DNA of 64,000 bases from Reyranella sp. (GCF_004297265.1 NZ_SCUT01000050.1:124001-188000), one strand, 5' to 3'; numbered from the stretch's first letter, positions 33,926-42,876 are shown. Made by a program: numbers and translations. Notes: generated by a model from the letters alone, not told the origin.

Positions 33926-36096
33926 CAGGCGCCCTTCTTAAGGTCGTTGTTCGCCAGCGGCAGATTGCGCACCCGCTTGCCCGTCGCCTTGGCGATCGCG
34001 TTCAGCACGGCGGGCGCCGCGACGGCGATGGTCGGCTCACCGACGCCGCCCCAGAAGTCGTGGGTCGGCACCAGAACCGTCTCGACGTCGGGCATCTCGT
34101 CGATGCGCATCACGTTGTAGCTGTCGAAGTTGGTCTGCTCGACCGCACCGTCCTTGACGGTGATCTCGCCATACAGGGCAGCCGACAGACCGTAGACGAA
34201 CGAACCTGCGACCTGGCGCTCGATCTGCGCCGGATTGACCACGTGGCCGGGATTGGTGGCCGCCGTGATCTTGTGGATCTTGAGCTGCCCGTCTGGGCTC
34301 ACCGAGACCTCGGCGACGCCGGCGACGTAGCTGCCGTAACCCATGACCTGCGAAATGCCGTGGAAGCGGCCCTCGGGCAGCGGCTTGCCGTAGCCCGCCT
34401 TGTCACACGCGGCCTTGAGCACCGCCGCCCACTTGGGCTTCAGGTACTTCAATCGATAGGCCAGCGGATCCTGGCCCGCCGCCGCCGCCAGCTCGTCCAT
34501 GAAGCATTCCATGTAGACGGCGTTCTGGTTCACGTTCACGCCACGCCAGAAGCCCGCCGTGATGTGCGGGTTGCGCATGGCGTGGTCGACCATGAGATTG
34601 GGGATGTCGTAGCCGTAGGTCGCTTCGACACCGGACTGCATGAGGCCCTGGAAGGTGGCCGGATCCATGCCGTTCACCAGGTTCTGAGGCAGCAGCGAGG
34701 CTAGGATCGACTGGCCCGAGATGCGGATGTGCAGGCCGACCAGATTACCTTGGGCGTCGAGGCCCGCCGTCATCTTCGCCATCGTCGTCGGATGGTACTG
34801 GCAGTGCGTCATGTCCTCCTCGCGCGACCAGATGAGCTTGATCGGCGTGCCAGGCATTTCCTTGGCCGCGAGCACGGCCTGGCGGACATAGTCCGAACGG
34901 CCGCGCCGGCCGAAGCCGCCGCCCAGCATGAGCTTGTAGACCTCGCACTTGGCGATCGGGAGACCGGCCGCCTCCGACGCCGCGGCGAGCGCCGCCTCGC
35001 CGTTCTGCGTGCCGCACCAGACCTCGCACTTGTCGGGCGTGTAGAGCGCCGTGGCGTTCATCGGCTCCATGGTGACATGGTGCTGGTAGGGGAAGCTGTA
35101 GGTTGCCTCGACCTTCTTGGCCGCCCCCTCGATCGCCTTCTGCGCGTCGCCCGCCTTGTTGCCGACGAAGGCTTCCTTGGCGGTGAGGCCTTCCTTCAGC
35201 ATCTCGGAGATGGTCTCGGTCGAGACCTTGCCGAGGTCGCCGATGTTCCACTCGGTGGTGACGGCGTCGAGCGCCGTTTTGGCCCGCCAGTAGGTGTCGG
35301 CCACGACCACGACGGCATCGCCGTCGATCGCGAAGATCTTCTTCACGCCCGGCATCTTCTCGGCCTTGCTGGCGTCGAAGCTCTTCAGCTTGCCGGTGAT
35401 CACCGGGCAGGCGCGTACCGTGGCGACCAGCATGCCCGGCATCGTGTGGTCCATGCCGTAGATCTGCTTGCCGGTGACCTTGTCGACCGTGTCGAGCCGC
35501 GGCAAGGGCTTGCCCGCGACCTTCCAGTCCTTCGGGTCCTTGAGCTTCACCTCCTTGGGCGGCTCGAGCCCGGCCGCCGCCGCGGCGACCGCGCCGTAGG
35601 TCACGGTCTTGCCCGAGGCCTTGTGCGTGATGGTGCTGTTGGCCGCGCTGCATTCCGCCGCCGGCACGTTCCACTGCTTCGCGGCGGCCGCGATCAGCAT
35701 CTCGCGGGCGATGGCGCCCCCTTCGCGGACATATTGCTGGCTCTCGCGGATGCCGCGGCTGCCGCCGGTCGAGAAGTTCTTCCAGACGCGGTTGCGCTTC
35801 AGGTTCTCGCCGGGTGTCGGATATTCCCAGGTCACCTTGTTCCAGTCGCACTCGAGTTCCTCGGCCACGAGCTGGCAGAGGCCGGTGAGCGTGCCCTGCC
35901 CCATCTCGGAGCGGGCGATGCGGATCACCACCTTGTCGTCGGGATGGACGACCACCCAGGCATTCAATTCCTTGACGGCCTGCGCATGCGCCACGCTTTC
36001 GTCGAAGGGCAGGTGGAAGCCGAGCGAGAAGCCGCCGGCGACAGCCGCGCCGCTGACCAGGAAGCCGCGACGGCCGAGAGAAGTCTGGATCGTCAT
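33925..36096 (-). CDS. molybdenum hydroxylase large subunit (isoquinoline 1-oxidoreductase beta-like)
   Basis: 723 residues. Tat signal around R9-R10 (GRRGFLVSGAAVAGGF) indicates export of the folded enzyme. Molybdopterin-cytosine-dinucleotide regions: IARSEMGQGTLTGL near 60, STGGSRGIRES near 110, LMLGGGFGRRGRSDY near 395 and the active-site Glu in FWGGVGEPTI near 685. It belongs to the xanthine oxidase family, closest in layout to the periplasmic isoquinoline/aldehyde dehydrogenases. It hydroxylates a heterocycle or oxidises an aldehyde with water. It is preceded by the [2Fe-2S] subunit and fused by stop/start overlap to a cytochrome c gene. Confidence 0.9.
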   Translation of the reverse strand: MTIQTSLGRRGFLVSGAAVAGGFSLGFHLPFDESVAHAQAVKELNAWVVVHPDDKVVIRIARSEMGQGTLTGLCQLVAEELECDWNKVTWEYPTPGENLKRNRVWKNFSTGGSRGIRESQQYVREGGAIAREMLIAAAAKQWNVPAAECSAANSTITHKASGKTVTYGAVAAAAAGLEPPKEVKLKDPKDWKVAGKPLPRLDTVDKVTGKQIYGMDHTMPGMLVATVRACPVITGKLKSFDASKAEKMPGVKKIFAIDGDAVVVVADTYWRAKTALDAVTTEWNIGDLGKVSTETISEMLKEGLTAKEAFVGNKAGDAQKAIEGAAKKVEATYSFPYQHHVTMEPMNATALYTPDKCEVWCGTQNGEAALAAASEAAGLPIAKCEVYKLMLGGGFGRRGRSDYVRQAVLAAKEMPGTPIKLIWSREEDMTHCQYHPTTMAKMTAGLDAQGNLVGLHIRISGQSILASLLPQNLVNGMDPATFQGLMQSGVEATYGYDIPNLMVDHAMRNPHITAGFWRGVNVNQNAVYMECFMDELAAAAGQDPLAYRLKYLKPKWAAVLKAACDKAGYGKPLPEGRFHGISQVMGYGSYVAGVAEVSVSPDGQLKIHKITAATNPGHVVNPAQIERQVAGSFVYGLSAALYGEITVKDGAVEQTNFDSYNVMRIDEMPDVETVLVPTHDFWGGVGEPTIAVAAPAVLNAIAKATGKRVRNLPLANNDLKKGA

Positions 36097-36111
36097 GATG
36101 CGTCCCTCCCC

Positions 36112-36561
36112 TTAGGCCTTGGCCGCGGCGTGGATGGCGGCGCGCACCTGCTGGTAGGTGCCGCAGCGGCAGATGTTGGTCATCGCCTCGTCGATGTCGG
36201 CATCGGTCGGGTTGGGCTTGGCGGCGAGCAACGCCGTCGCCGCCATCACCATGCCGCTCTGGCAGTAACCGCACTGGGGCACGTCGAGCGCGACCCAGGC
36301 CTTCTGGATCTTGTTCAGTACGCCGTTGTCCGCGATCGCTTCGATGGTGACGACCTTCTGCGTGCCGACGGCATTCACGGGGATACTGCACGACCGGACG
36401 GGCGCACCGTCGATATGGACCGTGCAGGAGCCGCATTGCGCGATGCCGCAGCCATACTTGGTGCCGGTCAGCCCCAGTTGTTCGCGCAGAACCCAGAGAA
36501 GGGGTGTATCCGGTTCGGCAGTGTATTCGACCGCCTTGCCGTTGACGTTGAGGACAGCCAT
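36112..36561 (-). CDS. molybdenum hydroxylase [2Fe-2S] subunit (isoquinoline 1-oxidoreductase alpha-like)
   Basis: 149 residues, two [2Fe-2S] clusters. The plant-ferredoxin-like cluster has Cys38, 43, 46 and 58 (KYGCGIAQCGSCTVHIDG...RSC); the helical-domain cluster has Cys97, 100, 131 and 133 (PQCGYCQSGM...NICRCGTY). It relays electrons from the Mo centre of the large subunit. It has no signal peptide, so it is presumably carried out with the Tat-tagged large subunit. It is the first gene of the eight-gene operon; the 99 bases upstream contain its promoter, though no strong consensus is visible. Confidence 0.92.
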   Translation of the reverse strand: MAVLNVNGKAVEYTAEPDTPLLWVLREQLGLTGTKYGCGIAQCGSCTVHIDGAPVRSCSIPVNAVGTQKVVTIEAIADNGVLNKIQKAWVALDVPQCGYCQSGMVMAATALLAAKPNPTDADIDEAMTNICRCGTYQQVRAAIHAAAKA

Positions 36562-36660
36562 CCCAGCCTCCCGTTGTTCAGGAAATATGGAAATAGCCTA
36601 GCCCAGGGAGGGCGCACCTGCCTAAGCAACCGTACCGCTCTCACGGAGGTTTGATGGCCT

Positions 36661-37992
36661 TCAGCCGACACTCGCTTCGAATACGCGGCGGAAATTGCCA
36701 CCGAGCAGTTTTGCCGTCTCCTCTGCGTTGAATTTCGTGCGCAGGGCGGACGCCAATTGTGGCAAATCGGTGTAACTCGACATGGCACTGGCTCCCACAA
36801 GGCCGAGCTGGTCGGTACCGAGCCCGACGTGATCGATGCCGACGACATCGACCATCCTCGCGAAGCCGTCCCTGGCGTACGCGACGACGTTCGGGAAATA
36901 ATCGGCGACCGGCCAGATCCCGATGACGCCGCCGGTCGCGGCTACCGCTTTCGCGTGATCGGGCAGGATGCGGCGCGTCCAGGCGGCCGGCCGGGTGATC
37001 AGCGAGGTATGCGACAGGACGAGCGGCTTCGTTGTGACCGCGGCTGCCTTCTTCACACCTTCGAAGGTCGCATGGGCGACGTCGACCACGATGCCCAGCG
37101 CATTGCAACGACGAACCACTTCGGCACCGAACGCGGTCAGCCCGTCATGTACGCTGGGCTCGGTCTGGATGTCGCCCAGTTCGTTGGGCCGGTAGTGCGT
37201 CAACTGCAAATGGCGCAACGCCCAGCGCTGATAGGCCTCGTCGAGACGCTCGATCCTGCCTTCGAGGAAGTCGGCGCCCTCCGACGCGACGATGATCGAT
37301 GGTCGGCTCGAGTGCGCAGCCCGCAGCTCCGCCGAGGTCCTGACGATCGCCATCCCTTGCTCGCGCGCGAGCGCATGCAGCGCCGGGAAGGCGCGCTGGC
37401 TGAACGCATAGAGCTCGCCCGGATGAGGATCACGGCTGGGTCTCAGCCGGCCGGCCGTGAGCTTGATGGTCGGCGAGTCCGAAACGACGGCCAGTGAAAT
37501 CACGGATACGCCCCCTTGGCGCATTGGCTCGGCGACGGGGACAGATCCGCCGCTCCCGTAGCTCAGCCGCGTCAGGTTCCCGGCATGACTGTGAAGATCG
37601 ACTGCCATGCCGTCCGTTGACTGTGCCATCGCGGGCACCGGAAGGCAGAACAATGGGCTCGCGGCCATCAAGGCCCGGCGCGTGACTCCCTTCACTGCCT
37701 CAGCCTCGCGCAATTGATAGCGCCATCCGGCGGCCTCGAGCGAAACATGCCAGATGCCGCTCAGCCGCAGCGCTCCATTAGCGATCTCGATCGGCTGTCG
37801 GGTGAGCACTTCAACGACCGCCAGCGGATTGTTGGGCACACACACCTGGCAGCAGCCAGGCTCCCCCATCATCAGGAAACCAGCATTGCCGCCCCACGCG
37901 CGCGAGCCGAGGGCAAAGCCCGTGATCTCGACGCGCTTGCCGTTCGCTCTGTCAGCGCGCGGCTTCCCGAGGTCGGTCCACGAGAGGCGCAT
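36661..37992 (-). CDS. apparent fusion: DUF3299-like domain plus M19 membrane-dipeptidase domain
   Basis: 443 residues in one open frame. Residues 1-95 form a small domain with ITGFALGSRAW, FLMMGEPGCCQVCVPNNPLAVVEV and GWRYQLREAE, resembling DUF3299-type exported domains. From residue 100 a second N-terminus appears: VKGVTRRALMAASPLFCLPVPAMAQ is a typical Tat signal, followed by an M19 dipeptidase (VDLHSHAGN with His134/His136, IIVASEGADFLEG, LVLSHTSL, VGIDHVGLGTDQLG). A GTG at 37695 (residue 100) could be an internal start for a separate Tat-exported dipeptidase. ATG 37992 has a good GAGGAG. Either a true fusion or two genes whose stop was lost. Confidence 0.7.
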   Translation of the reverse strand: MRLSWTDLGKPRADRANGKRVEITGFALGSRAWGGNAGFLMMGEPGCCQVCVPNNPLAVVEVLTRQPIEIANGALRLSGIWHVSLEAAGWRYQLREAEAVKGVTRRALMAASPLFCLPVPAMAQSTDGMAVDLHSHAGNLTRLSYGSGGSVPVAEPMRQGGVSVISLAVVSDSPTIKLTAGRLRPSRDPHPGELYAFSQRAFPALHALAREQGMAIVRTSAELRAAHSSRPSIIVASEGADFLEGRIERLDEAYQRWALRHLQLTHYRPNELGDIQTEPSVHDGLTAFGAEVVRRCNALGIVVDVAHATFEGVKKAAAVTTKPLVLSHTSLITRPAAWTRRILPDHAKAVAATGGVIGIWPVADYFPNVVAYARDGFARMVDVVGIDHVGLGTDQLGLVGASAMSSYTDLPQLASALRTKFNAEETAKLLGGNFRRVFEASVG

Positions 37993-38000
37993 CGACTCCT

Positions 38001-39059
38001 CTACAGTTTGGCAGGCGGATAGTACGGGCGATCGCCCAGCGCCTGGACGCGCTTCCAGAAATCGGGACCCGACGCCTTGCCGACCTCATCGAGATCGGCC
38101 GCCTGACGCCAGAGGCTCCACGAAACGGGGTGAAGGCGACTCGCCTCCGCCATCTGCAGGTCGCCTTCGGCGGCGCGACCGTTCGCGCGCAGCCAAAGCC
38201 CAAGACGGAAACGCGCCCGCGCCTCGGCGATATCGGGCGTCACCTTCGGCAGGCCCGCACGCGCCTCGTCGGCCGGCAATGCATGCGCGCCGGTGGTGAC
38301 CCAGGCGCGCACCGCGTCGAGATAGGCCTGTCGTGCCACCAGTCGCTCGGCCTGGTCCTCCGCAGACATGGTGCGCGTCGCCAGATTCATGCGCCGGAAG
38401 TGATCGGTCGAGCCGGCCGTCTCGGGCGGTCGCGCGATCCGGCCCTGCTCATCGATCCAGATCGCCTGCGGCACGTTCACGAGATTGTAGAGGTCCTCGA
38501 GGCGATGGTCGGTGTCGATCAGCTGCCAGTAGGAGGTCTTCGCCTGCTCGATCCATGGACGGGCATGCTCGGCGCCGCGGCTCTCCTGCGCCACGGCCAC
38601 GACCATGAACCCCTTATCCTTCAGTTCTTCGTAGAGATCCTGCCACACGGGCAAGTCGAACCGGCAGCCTCACCAACTGGCCCAGGTGGCGAGGAAGACC
38701 TTGCGGCCGCGCAGCTGCGACAGCGACCGCGGCACACCGTCGAGATCCGGCAGGGTGAAATCGGGCGCCTCCAGCCCTTCGAGCGCGGCGTTGCGCTCCT
38801 CTGGCGGTGCCCCCAGCGCCCACACGTCCTGCGTTTCGCTGGCGACCACGGGACCGCCCAGCTTGGTCCAGAAGGCCCTTAGATCGACCTCGTTGGGCGC
38901 CAGCGCAGCGGCCGGCAGCGGCACGCACAGATCGGCGCGGCACATGCCCTCGGGTTTCAGGATCCAGCCCGTGACACGCTCGGCATCGACGGGGCTGACC
39001 CAGAGGCCGTCATGCGCGGCGATGTCGTGCTCGCTCGTGGGCGTGAGGATCTTCGTCAT
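38001..39059 (-). CDS. thioredoxin-like (TlpA/ResA-like) protein with in-frame TGA, probable selenoprotein WAxxUGC
   Basis: 353 codons from ATG 39059 to 38001, open in one frame except TGA at 38672-38670 (codon 130). The residues around it read FLATWASW-[TGA]-GCRFDLPVWQDLYEEL: the TGA replaces the first Cys of the redox CGC motif of a thioredoxin fold (APDFTLPDLDGVPRSLSQLRGRKV before, VVAVAQ, ARPWIEQA and VNVPQAIWIDEQGRI after). A C-terminal helical/TPR-like part follows. Recoding as selenocysteine is the best reading. A hairpin with CUGCC/GGCAG (38667-38663/38644-38640) right after the TGA could act as SECIS. Selenium genes are not in the window, so proof is lacking; the alternative is a nonsense mutation. 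Confidence 0.8.
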
Positions 39060-39078
39060 CGTGGCCTCCCGTTCCAAC

Positions 39079-40713
39079 TCACTTGGGTGTCGAGATCGTC
39101 ACTTCCTTCGAGGTGATGAACTCGAGCAACACCGGCACGCCCTTCTGGGTCTGCTCGATGCCGCGCTTGATCGCCGGCACGATGTCCTCCGGCCGGGTGA
39201 TGCGCTCGCCATAGCCGCCGAAGGCTTTCGCCATCGCGGCATAGTCGCCGGAAATGTCGGTCGATCGGTACTTCTCGGTCGACACCTTCATGATGTGCAG
39301 CTCGATCGCCATCGAGAAATTGTTGAGCAGGATCGACATGATGGGAATGCGCTCGCGCACCGCCGTCTCGAAATCCATGCCGGTGAAGCCGATGGCGGCA
39401 TCGCCCCAGACATTGATGCAAAGCTTGTCGGGACAGGCGAGCTTGGCGCCCATGGCGAGGCCGAGCCCGTAGCCGAGCTGCGTGGTCTTGCCCCAGCCGA
39501 TGTAGGTGTGCGGCGCCGTCGTCTTCCAGAACGGCGAGAGCTGGTCGCGCGGGCTGCCGGCATCGTGGGTGATGATCGTGTTGGCCTTGTCGACCGTGTG
39601 CTGGAGATCCCAGAGCACGCGGTAGGGATTGAGCGGCGCCTCGTTGTTGGTGAGCTTGGGCATCCACTCCTTGAGCCACTCGTCGGCGATCGGCTTGATC
39701 TCCGCGACGACCGGCGCGGCATCGCGATTCTTGCCCCCGACCAGTTTGCTGCACTCGTCGATCATCGCGCGGAGCGCCAGCTTCGCGTCGCCGATCAGGC
39801 CGTACTGGCAGCGCACGTCCTTGTTGAGATGGTTGGGATCGAGCGTGGTGTGGATCACCGTCTTCCCCTTCGGCATCGAGATGCCGAAGTTGGTCTCGGT
39901 GAAGGAGCAGCCGATGCCGAACAGCACGTCGCACTTGTCGAGGAAGTGGCGGACCTGCCGCGGATAGGCGCGACCGCCCGAGCCCAGCGACAGCGGATGG
40001 GTCTCGTCGAAGCTGCTCTTGCCCTGGAGCGAGGTGCAGACCGGGATCGCCAGCAGCTCGGCCAATTCCTTCAGTTCGTCATAGGCCTCGGCCCAGTGCA
40101 CGCCGTGGCCGGCATAGATGACCGGGCGCTTGGCCTCGACCAGCACCTTCGCGGCCTCCTTCACGGCCGCCGGATCGGGACCGTAACGCGTCGGCCTGAT
40201 CGGCTCGTAGGTCAGCGGATCGGGCGCGTCCTCGCCGTTGGCTTCCGCCGGGAACTCGATGATGACCGGCGAGCCGCGGCCATTGCGCAGCAGGCTGAAG
40301 GCCCGGCGCATGACGTTCTCGATGTCCTGGCCCGAGGTGATCGGCTCGGCATGCTTGGCGACATGCGCCATGGTGATGGTCGAGTTGAAGTTCGGCGGCA
40401 CGTGCGCGATGCGCCGCGGATAGCCGGCCGGAATGACCAGCAGCGGCACCGATTCGCCGTAGGCCTGGGCCACGCCGCCATAGGCGTTCTCCGAACCCGG
40501 GCCGCTCTGCATGCAGAACACGCCCATCTTGCGGCCCTTGGTCATGCGCGACATGGCGTCGGCCATATGCAGGCCGATGCGCTCCTGGCGCACGATGATC
40601 GGGCGGATGTCGATCGCGGCGCAGTGCTCGATCAGATGGTTGACAGGGTAGGCGAAGAGATACTCGACCCCCTCGCGCTTCAGGATTTCGGCGACGGCCG
40701 GGCCGGTCTTCAT
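39079..40713 (-). CDS. TPP-dependent enzyme of the acetolactate synthase-like family
   Basis: 544 residues. PYR domain with the activating Glu in IIVRQERIGLHMADAMSRMTKG near residue 44, GVFCMQSGPGSENAYGGVAQAYG; middle domain with KRPVIYAGHGVHWAEA near 195 and LFGIGCSFTETNFG near 265; PP domain with the ThDP motif WGDAAIGFTGMDFETAVRERIPIMSILLNN near 435. A decarboxylase or carboligase of an unknown 2-oxo acid (oxalyl-CoA, sulfopyruvate or similar substrates occur in the family). It is 19 bases upstream of the thioredoxin-like selenoprotein gene, so they are likely cotranscribed. No small regulatory subunit is nearby. Confidence 0.83.
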   Translation of the reverse strand: MKTGPAVAEILKREGVEYLFAYPVNHLIEHCAAIDIRPIIVRQERIGLHMADAMSRMTKGRKMGVFCMQSGPGSENAYGGVAQAYGESVPLLVIPAGYPRRIAHVPPNFNSTITMAHVAKHAEPITSGQDIENVMRRAFSLLRNGRGSPVIIEFPAEANGEDAPDPLTYEPIRPTRYGPDPAAVKEAAKVLVEAKRPVIYAGHGVHWAEAYDELKELAELLAIPVCTSLQGKSSFDETHPLSLGSGGRAYPRQVRHFLDKCDVLFGIGCSFTETNFGISMPKGKTVIHTTLDPNHLNKDVRCQYGLIGDAKLALRAMIDECSKLVGGKNRDAAPVVAEIKPIADEWLKEWMPKLTNNEAPLNPYRVLWDLQHTVDKANTIITHDAGSPRDQLSPFWKTTAPHTYIGWGKTTQLGYGLGLAMGAKLACPDKLCINVWGDAAIGFTGMDFETAVRERIPIMSILLNNFSMAIELHIMKVSTEKYRSTDISGDYAAMAKAFGGYGERITRPEDIVPAIKRGIEQTQKGVPVLLEFITSKEVTISTPK

Positions 40714-40747
40714 TCTGAGCTCCTCCTATGACAGACCGTCACTGGGG

Positions 40748-40805
40748 CCCTCCCCCTCCGCCCTTCGGGCACCTCCCCCGTCCGACGGGGGAGGCAGGGA
40801 GGGGG
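40748..40805. repeat. G/C-rich palindromic repeat (family D)
   Basis: Nested hairpins: GCCC-TTC-GGGC (40760-40770), CCTCCCCC/GGGGGAGG (40772-40794) and outer C-rich/G-rich flanks (CCCTCCCCC and GGGAGGGGG). The units resemble the first two hairpins at 19888-19923. Between the TPP-enzyme start and the end of the VWA gene. Confidence 0.6.
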
Positions 40806-40823
40806 TGAGCTACAGACGCGGTC

Positions 40824-42005
40824 CTATTTGTTCAGTTCCTTCATCGCACTGTCGAGACCGCCCAGGGTGAGCGGGAACATGCGATTGCTCGTGAGCTGTT
40901 GCAGCAGCTGGATCGACGGCGTGTAGCTCCAGTGACGTTCCGGCACGGGGTTCAGCCACGCCATGCTGCGATAGGTATCGGACACGCGCTGGATCCAGAC
41001 CTGGCCCGCTTCCTCGTTCCAGTGCTCCACCGAGCCGCCGGGATAGGCGATCTCGTAGGGGCTCATCGAGGCGTCGCCGACGAACAGCACCTTGTAGTCC
41101 GGCGGATAGGTGTGGAGCATCTGCGCCGTCGAGAAGGTGTCGACGTGGCGGCGGCGGTTATCCTTCCAAAGCTTCTCGTAGAGGCAGTTGTGGAAGTAGA
41201 AGAATTCGAGGTGCTTGAACTCCGACCGCGCCGCCGAGAACAGCTCCTCGCAGACGCGGATATGCGCGTCCATCGAGCCGCCGATGTCGAACAGGATCAG
41301 CAGCTTCACCTTGTTGCGCCGCTCCGGCACCATCTTGATGTCGAGGTAGCCCGCGTTGCGCGCCGTCGAACGGATCGTGTCGGGCATGTCGAGCTCGACC
41401 TCGGCGCCCTCGCGCGCGAACTTGCGCAGCCGGCGCAGCGCGATCTTGATGTTGCGCGTGCCGATCTCGACCGTGTCGTCGAGGTTCTTGTACTCGCGCT
41501 TGTCCCACACCTTGACGGCGCGGCCCTCGCGGCCCTTGTCCTGGCCGATGCGCACGCCCTCGGGATTGAAGCCGTAGGCGCCGAACGGCGAGGTGCCGGC
41601 GGTTCCGATCCACTTGCTGCCGCCCTGGTGGCGCTTCTGCTGTTCCTCGAGACGCTTCTTCAGCGTCTCCATGAGCTTCTCCCAGCCGCCCATCGACTCG
41701 ATCTGCTTCTTCTCCTCCTCGGTGAGAAGCTTCTCGGCGAGCTTGCGCAGCCATTCCTCGGGGATCTCGGCGGCGACGCCCTCGGCGGGCAGCGCCTCGA
41801 GCCCCTTGAATACGGTGCCGAACACACGGTCGAACTTGTCGAGGTTGCGCTCGTCCTTCACCAGCGCGGCGCGCGACAGATAGTAGAAGTCGTCGACGCT
41901 GTAGTCGGCCACTCCCTTGTCCATCGCCTCCATCAGGGCGAGATATTCCTTGATGGAGACCGGCAGCTTGGCGTTGCGCAGTTCGAGGAAGAAGTTCACG
42001 AACAT
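40824..42005 (-). CDS. VWA-domain protein, CoxE type
   Basis: 393 residues. The N-terminal half is helical and charged (LLTEEEKKQIESMGGWEKLMETLKKRLEEQQKRHQGG); the C-terminal half is a von Willebrand A domain with the MIDAS-like segment LLILFDIGGSMD near residue 240, a variant of DxSxS, and FVGDASMSPYE near 310. CoxE-type proteins work with MoxR AAA ATPases as metal-dependent chaperones; CoxD/CoxE mature the Mo/Cu centre of CO dehydrogenase. It is encoded 22 bases downstream of such a MoxR ATPase. The client may be one of the cytochromes or the Mo hydroxylase nearby, but this is inference. Confidence 0.85.
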   Translation of the reverse strand: MFVNFFLELRNAKLPVSIKEYLALMEAMDKGVADYSVDDFYYLSRAALVKDERNLDKFDRVFGTVFKGLEALPAEGVAAEIPEEWLRKLAEKLLTEEEKKQIESMGGWEKLMETLKKRLEEQQKRHQGGSKWIGTAGTSPFGAYGFNPEGVRIGQDKGREGRAVKVWDKREYKNLDDTVEIGTRNIKIALRRLRKFAREGAEVELDMPDTIRSTARNAGYLDIKMVPERRNKVKLLILFDIGGSMDAHIRVCEELFSAARSEFKHLEFFYFHNCLYEKLWKDNRRRHVDTFSTAQMLHTYPPDYKVLFVGDASMSPYEIAYPGGSVEHWNEEAGQVWIQRVSDTYRSMAWLNPVPERHWSYTPSIQLLQQLTSNRMFPLTLGGLDSAMKELNK

Positions 42006-42027
42006 CGCGTTCTCCTCTTCGCAGTGG

Positions 42028-42876
42028 TTACTGGCGCTGCTCCCGCCGCGCCATGAAGGCCAGACGCTCGAACAGGTGCACGTCCTGCTCGTTCTTCAGC
42101 AGCGCGCCGTGCAGCGGCGGGATCAGCTGCTTGGAGTCCTTGGAGCGCAGCGATTCCGGCGACATGTCCTCGACCATCAGGAGCTTCAGCCAGTCGAGCA
42201 GTTCGGAGGTCGACGGCTTCTTCTTGAGGCCCGGCACTTCGCGGATGTCGTAGAAGACGTTCAGCGCCTCGCGCAGCAGGTTGCGCTGCAGATCGGGGAA
42301 GTGGACGTCGACGATCTGCGTCATCGTCTCGCGGTCGGGGAAGCGGATGTAGTGGAAGAAGCAGCGGCGCAGGAACGCGTCCGGCAGCTCCTTCTCGTTG
42401 TTCGAGGTGATCATCACGATCGGGCGCTGCTCCGCCTTGATCGTCTGCTGCGTCTCGTAGACGTAGAACTGCATGCGGTCGAGCTCGAGCAGCAGGTCGT
42501 TGGGGAATTCGATGTCGGCCTTGTCGATCTCGTCGATCAGCAGGATCGGCCGCGTCTCGGCGGTGAAGGCCTCCCACATCTTGCCGCGCTTGATGTAGTT
42601 GCCGATGTCCTTCACGCGCTCGTCACCCAGCTGGCTATCGCGCAGGCGCGAGACGGCGTCGTACTCGTACAGGCCCTGCTGCGCCTTGGTCGTCGACTTG
42701 ATGTGCCACTCGATGATCGGCGCATTCAGCGCCTTGGCGACCTCATGCGCGAGGACCGTCTTGCCGGTGCCGGGCTCGCCCTTGATCAGCAGCGGACGCT
42801 GCAGCGCGATGGACGCGTTCACCGCCACGCGCAGGTCGTCGCTGGCAACGTAGGAGTCGGTACCGGTAAATTTCAT
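42028..42876 (-). CDS. MoxR-family AAA+ ATPase
   Basis: 282 residues from ATG 42876. Walker A GEPGTGKT at residues 33-40, Walker B ILLIDEIDKADIEF near 106, sensor 1 VMITSNNEKELPDAFLRRC near 150 and the C-terminal lid with PLHGALLKNEQDVHLFERLAF. MoxR ATPases remodel or metallate client enzymes with a VWA partner; the partner gene follows directly. GTG at 42912 would add twelve residues but homology begins at MKFTGTDSYVASDDLR. SD is weak. The two genes form an operon separated by 78 bases from the cytochrome b gene upstream. Confidence 0.9.
   Translation of the reverse strand: MKFTGTDSYVASDDLRVAVNASIALQRPLLIKGEPGTGKTVLAHEVAKALNAPIIEWHIKSTTKAQQGLYEYDAVSRLRDSQLGDERVKDIGNYIKRGKMWEAFTAETRPILLIDEIDKADIEFPNDLLLELDRMQFYVYETQQTIKAEQRPIVMITSNNEKELPDAFLRRCFFHYIRFPDRETMTQIVDVHFPDLQRNLLREALNVFYDIREVPGLKKKPSTSELLDWLKLLMVEDMSPESLRSKDSKQLIPPLHGALLKNEQDVHLFERLAFMARREQRQ

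Noticed and set aside
34729..36654. A 641-codon open frame on the plus strand opposite the molybdenum hydroxylase
   Set aside because: It is the GC-rich mirror of a clearly conserved enzyme, with repetitive Arg/Gly/Ala/His content and no motif.
38001..38654. Separate gene starting after the TGA in the thioredoxin-like region
   Set aside because: Starts at a TTG inside a thioredoxin fold, lacks the N-terminal half and the active site, and continues the upstream frame exactly; better read as one recoded gene.
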